The notes beneath the pieces were generated by a model, which had not been told where the DNA came from, did no database searches, and saw only the letters and a list, made by a program, of their open reading frames with translations. A stretch of 64,000 nt of DNA from Membranipora membranacea (Eukaryota > Bryozoa > Gymnolaemata > Cheilostomatida > Membraniporidae). Each line of letters begins with the position of its first letter. Within the stretch, counting starts at the first letter, position 1. The DNA is taken from the NCBI GenBank assembly GCA_914767715.1, contig OU612066.1, forward strand, positions 8,685,001 through 8,749,000, in the 5' to 3' direction. Positions 59,518 through 64,000 of this stretch are shown in pieces. The position numbers were made by a program, and so were the translations under genes.

Positions 59518-62500
59518 TTAAGACTTGTTGATGAGATCATCCTTTTTGGTTTTGGAGTTGACTTCTGAATCTCTGTAGTGGTTGAGAGTTCTCGCAGAAG
59601 GATCAACAGCGCCTATCCACTTTGGCATCCATATATATTGTATCAAGTGGGCCCTGAAATATAAAACCATCGTGATGAATACCCTTGGTAACAGTGCTTA
59701 TATATAATATCACATACTTATTCTGGAGAAATGTATTATATGCAGGGCTTTGGTAACCAGTATGCTGCCACTGTAATCGGAGTCAGGCTAGCTGGGCTCT
59801 GATTGGCTGGACGGAGTCAGATCCAATCAATCAGAGCCAACACATTGGCTAGAGTCAGGCCTGTCTTTGAAAAAGACCTATTTAGTTGATTTAGTGATGT
59901 CGACATATTGTACAGGGCAAGTTTGATCCAATGTGCTTGTATTGTTGGGTTGACCACATTCTATGGGAGAGAGGGAGAGCAACTCCCAAGTCCAAGCAAA
60001 GGTGAATTGGATGAAACTTGGTCTTATATGAGATCATGCAAAAGCAAAACAAGTGCACACAGAATAGGCCCATACAAAGGTATTCTAACTCATGTTTGGC
60101 TCTGGGTTGGTTGAAATAAACATTGTATTGTTTTCTCTCTTGCCCAACAGTGACCCACCCATCACGTGACATTAAGAGTACGTTGGGTGAACTATATAGG
60201 CAACTCAGACATGCATCACCGGGTACTTACTGGTTGGGATAATATGTCTCAAACACCTTTCTATAAAAGTATCCCTCTTTGGTCGCTGGTGTGTTAAATG
60301 GATAACTTCTGCTTGCATCCATCAATTCCTCTTGTGTTACCTGGGGTGAGAAAAGAACATACATCAATATTTTTTATTTACTCCTCAATAATAGAATCTT
60401 GCCTTACAGACCTGCTTTAGAGTTTAAGAAATGCCAAGTTTACAGGAATAGATATTTGCCATTTTTTAAGCTATCGTTGACAATAAGGCAACAGTCTATT
60501 GGCGGAAGAAAATGGCAGTGAATTTTCTATAATGGGAAGGGAAGTGTCAAATGAAAAATTAATAGTGCAGGTTCACATCATTATATACGTATCCTTTTTC
60601 CACACTGAATCTTCACTTCTGTACATATTTAAGTGGGACAGAACCTTGATTCGGAAATTTATATATGACAACTCCTAATGATCCTCAATGTTACATACAA
60701 ATCTAAACATAGACACATTTGATAATAAACCCAGATAGGACACTATATGGAGCCTTATCATGTAGGCACTTAGGCATTCAATTGTGGTTGACATCACAAC
60801 ATTGAATTGTGTAGTAGCATTGTTGCATTAGCTGCATATGGGGTCCTGTCTGGGTTTATTATTAGGTCTATGTATCTTGATCAAAATCAATCAGTGGGCT
60901 GCATTTCCCCACCAAACGGTGAAGGAGGGTCTCAAAGCTTTTTATACTGTTTGTCTGATACAGCTTCTCAGAGTGTTGTGACGCAGAGACCTTTCAAATC
61001 TCTATTTTCATATATTGATTATACTCATACCTGTTGGTCAATGTACTCTTGTAAATAGGTGAACCAGGACTTCTTCTGAGAGCTGACACCATCGCTGAAG
61101 GCTTCCTTTGGTCTCCACAGAATATCATCTGGGATGAGACCAGTGCCAGTGAAGGCTGAACGGAGAAGGTGCTTCTCAACTCCTTCCTTAGGTATACGAG
61201 ATTCAGCAGGTAGAGACAGGTAATACGATGTGAACTGATGATCCAAGAAAGGCACTCTCAACTCCAGCCTAGAAGTATATATAAATATATAAATACATTT
61301 AAACATATATATATATCATGTATGAAAACACTCTTTGAAGTTGAATGGTCTTTCATGAGGTATCAGTACCAGATGTAAAAGAAACCTATATTCACAACAA
61401 ATCAGGACAAAATGACGCAGAAAATCTAAACATAAACATGTCATTATGTCATTTTCAATACACATTATGAACAAATTATCACTGACAGCCAATAGATTTG
61501 CATAACAGGATGCGAGTTGGAAATTATGTTTCTTACCCATGGGCAGCAGTTGTTCTGTCAGCTCTGAGATTGTCATACATGTAGAGGTCTGTGAGTAATC
61601 GTCTGCTCTCTGCGTCAGCGGCAGCAGGAGAGGGCGCTTTATGGAAGTATATGTATCCCTGAGCAACTTCATCGGCTCCCTCTCCGGAGAATATGATGAT
61701 GTTATCTGTCTTAGTGCTAATATACTGAGCTAGCAAATACATACCTGTGAGAATAAAGTATAGAGGTTAGAGGGCAACAAATAAAGTTTTAACAACTAAC
61801 GTCAGCTGTAAACTTTCGGAACACCTCAATTAATAATTAATGATCTAACTGTGTAAAGCCAAGATGTATGGTAAAGGGAGAGACCTTGCCTCAAAATTAC
61901 CATCATATTATATAATTGAAAATGAAAAATTGTTTCATGTTGAGCAAGCACCTCAAATAGTAACAATCTTTGTCTTGACAAAGCTTAGGTAACCCGCTCA
62001 TACAGCTGAGATTTCTGAAATGTTGAGACTTAAAAAATAGCGAGAGCTATCCTCTCCTTTTTAACGAGATGACAACTCCTTTATCAATGGTTCTTCAGGA
62101 TCACTGATGTTTGATCAACTAGTTTCAAGTCATGTCTTTATGTTTATCAATAGCTACTGATGACAAGAATCACTGTAGGATTGCCAGTATATTCGTATTT
62201 TTTTTTCCAAACCAACTTTATAGCATAATTTGTTCTAGACAATATCATGTGGGCGGGGAGGCTGGGAGAGAGAAGGGTGTAAGTACTGTTTGGGTTTACT
62301 GACCGACTGATGCTCTGGTTGTGGTGATGTCATATGATTCATTGTGTTTGATTACATCCACAAGTGCATTTATTCCCTCTTCAGGAGTGAAAGACACCTC
62401 ATGATGATCTGTACCGAGATGTTTGGCAACCTGAAATAGATTAATACATCCTAGATGTGGTTTATCATTATATGTTATATGTAGAGCGACAAGTGAGTGA

Positions 62501-63962
62501 TATGTAGTTCATTGGCTGTGCAATGTTCAGAGTTCATTGTATTATGCCTAAGTAAGCAAACTTAACAATTGCATTAGATTATATACAGATATTAAGTTGC
62601 ATCATTAAAAGCCAGAAAAAAAAAGGTTCTAATCAAGAAGTAAAAGACCCCTTGTTCTAATTACCTTCTTGGCTGCGATGAGATCGGGGCTGCCCGGCAT
62701 ACCGATAGCAAATGTCTGAATCTTATAATCAAGATTCCACTCTTTGCTAAGTTTACAGACTAATGATGCGATAAGACTGGAGTCTAGTCCACCTGACAGT
62801 AGACAACCTATTCTTCTCACTCCCATCATTCTTTTCTTAACTGCTGCTGTCAACAACTCTCGTACATTCTCCTCGACTGAACTACCTGCATCAATAACAG
62901 CAGAGAATCAGGATAGTGAAAACTCCAATTAACACATCATTCCATTTCCTCATACATATCAGAGAATTCTGTGTCAGCTATGCAACAATTTCTCTTGTCA
63001 AGATATCCGTAATAAGTAAACTTAAATATTCTACTAACCATATTCTGTTACCAAAGTATCGTATCTTGGCGGAGCTCCAACACTGTGGAACTTTGATTCA
63101 CTGATAAATGTAGCCATGCCATACGAGTCCAGGCTATAGCTTTGCACATGCCCAGGAGTAAACGGCTCTATCTTCACCTCATCTTTGGCTACATCATGGG
63201 CAAGGTCTGTCAAACCTTTAGCCTCTGAGCAGACTGCCAGAAACCCACTCTCTGTTTTGAACCTATAAAAACATAGAACAGACATTGGATGATGCTCCAT
63301 GTAATAGTTGTAACACCCAGTCCACTTTGATCTATTTTTGACCAGAGAGAGGTTACATGTCCGTTATTTAAGGACAATCAATCATCCTGTCATCACTGAC
63401 AATAATCACAAGCCACCCCATTCAAGTGGCATATAAGCACCTGTGTTAGTGTTGCTATGGTGATGCCGGTGCAAGCGATGCCTTTGGCCACAATACATGA
63501 AATAAGTGTAGCGGTGTCAACCGACATCCAGTGATGGTGTCACCAATCGGTGCAGAAACACTCACGTAAAGCCTGGTCTAACACCGTAGGTATCCCTAGC
63601 TATGTGCACCTCTCCCTTCACACTGTCCAGTATAGTAAAGCAGAACACTCCATCCAAGTGCGCTGCTGCAAACTCTGCACCACCTTTTAGCAAAATGACA
63701 ACAGAAATATGAGACCTGTCTAACTTTTTCAATCTATCAAAATCAATCAGAATACAATGATTACTCTCTTGTCAGGGTTGGCACTTCAGGCTATAGTGAT
63801 AAATTTCGAGCTGGTCGGCTTCTGGGCTGGCTCTGGCTTAGGGCATGCTGCCCCCTCTCCTGACCTGTATGGCTGTGGTAGGAACTCACCTTTGGCATAC
63901 AAATGAAGGATGCACTCCCCATCTAGCTCTGTCTCATACGCAAAACCGAACTGTTTTGCTAG
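59518..63962 (-). CDS. ASNS: Asparagine synthetase (glutamine-hydrolysing), 5' end outside the window
   Basis: Nine exons visible, all in phase: 63890-63962, 63566-63674, 63039-63262, 62665-62885, 62304-62430, 61537-61744, 61031-61268, 60231-60340 and 59518-59653. ASNS makes asparagine from aspartate, ATP and glutamine in the cytosol. The first exon begins mid glutaminase domain ([16 protein letters not shown]); the N-terminal catalytic Cys is beyond 64000. Then come [22 protein letters not shown], the PPi loop [91 protein letters not shown] and [16 protein letters not shown]. All synthetase motifs are intact. The C-terminus runs about 15 residues past the human end, as a charged tail. Confidence 0.95.
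59796..59838. repeat. Inverted repeat in the last ASNS intron
   Basis: GGCTCTGATTGGCTGGA pairs with TCCAATCAATCAGAGCC (15 of 17) around a short loop. GGCTAG..GAGTCAGG pieces sit on both sides, suggesting a larger foldback. Confidence 0.7.
59918..60020. mobile_element. Foldback MITE family M1, diverged copy in the last ASNS intron
   Basis: The left end is CAAGTTTGATCCAATGTGCT. The right end in reverse complement is CAAGTTTCATCCAATTCACC, with GGGAGTTGCTCTCCC inside. Confidence 0.75.
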
Positions 63963-64000
63963 CTGGAATGAGAAAAGGTAAGCTATTATCATAATTCAAT

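Noticed and set aside
63462-63475. X-box-like GTTGCTATGGTGAT in an ASNS intron
   Set aside because: Right half-site mismatched and not in a promoter.

Overview
This is nuclear DNA from an invertebrate animal. It is AT-rich, with intron-bearing genes, GT-AG splice sites, introns mostly of 100-1500 bp, and many small non-autonomous transposons. The genes (SKA1, CFAP53, PRPSAP, UBE2O, ELOVL6-like, ASNS, a dispanin, an NHL protein, a GT10 fucosyltransferase) are metazoan families, and CFAP53 implies motile cilia. I cannot say which phylum: sponge, cnidarian, lophotrochozoan and ambulacrarian all remain possible. Family calls come from reading translated exons against remembered family sequences; no database search was run.

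Layout. 1.3-3.4 kb (-): a four-exon dispanin (CD225) protein. 5.0-5.7 kb (-): the 3' exon of an MFS transporter with no visible 5' part. 6.4-9.1 kb (-): SKA1, five exons, complete. 11.0-16.0 kb (+): CFAP53/CCDC11, ten exons, head-to-head with SKA1. 16.8-22.7 kb (-): PRPP-synthetase-associated protein, nine exons. 23.1-24.4 kb (+): a two-exon NHL beta-propeller, 426 bp from the PRPSAP start and with an RFX X-box in the shared promoter. 24.4-29.9 kb: no gene seen. 30.0-31.3 kb (-): GT10 fucosyltransferase interrupted by an in-frame TGA. 34.3-51.5 kb (-): UBE2O, about 30 exons. 55.5-56.9 kb (-): an intronless ELOVL6-like elongase and a small membrane ORF. 59.5-64 kb (-): asparagine synthetase, with its N-terminal exons beyond the window.

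There is no operon logic, but two neighbour pairs echo human linkage as I remember it: SKA1 with CFAP53 (18q21.1) and PRPSAP1 with UBE2O (17q25). Non-coding highlights are a hAT MITE with a perfect 8-bp target duplication in a SKA1 intron, a hAT-like element in a UBE2O intron that carries about 41 copies of an 11-bp repeat, a foldback MITE family with at least four near-full copies, several tRNA-derived SINE-like pieces, and a five-copy 11-bp CRE-like array just after the ASNS stop codon.
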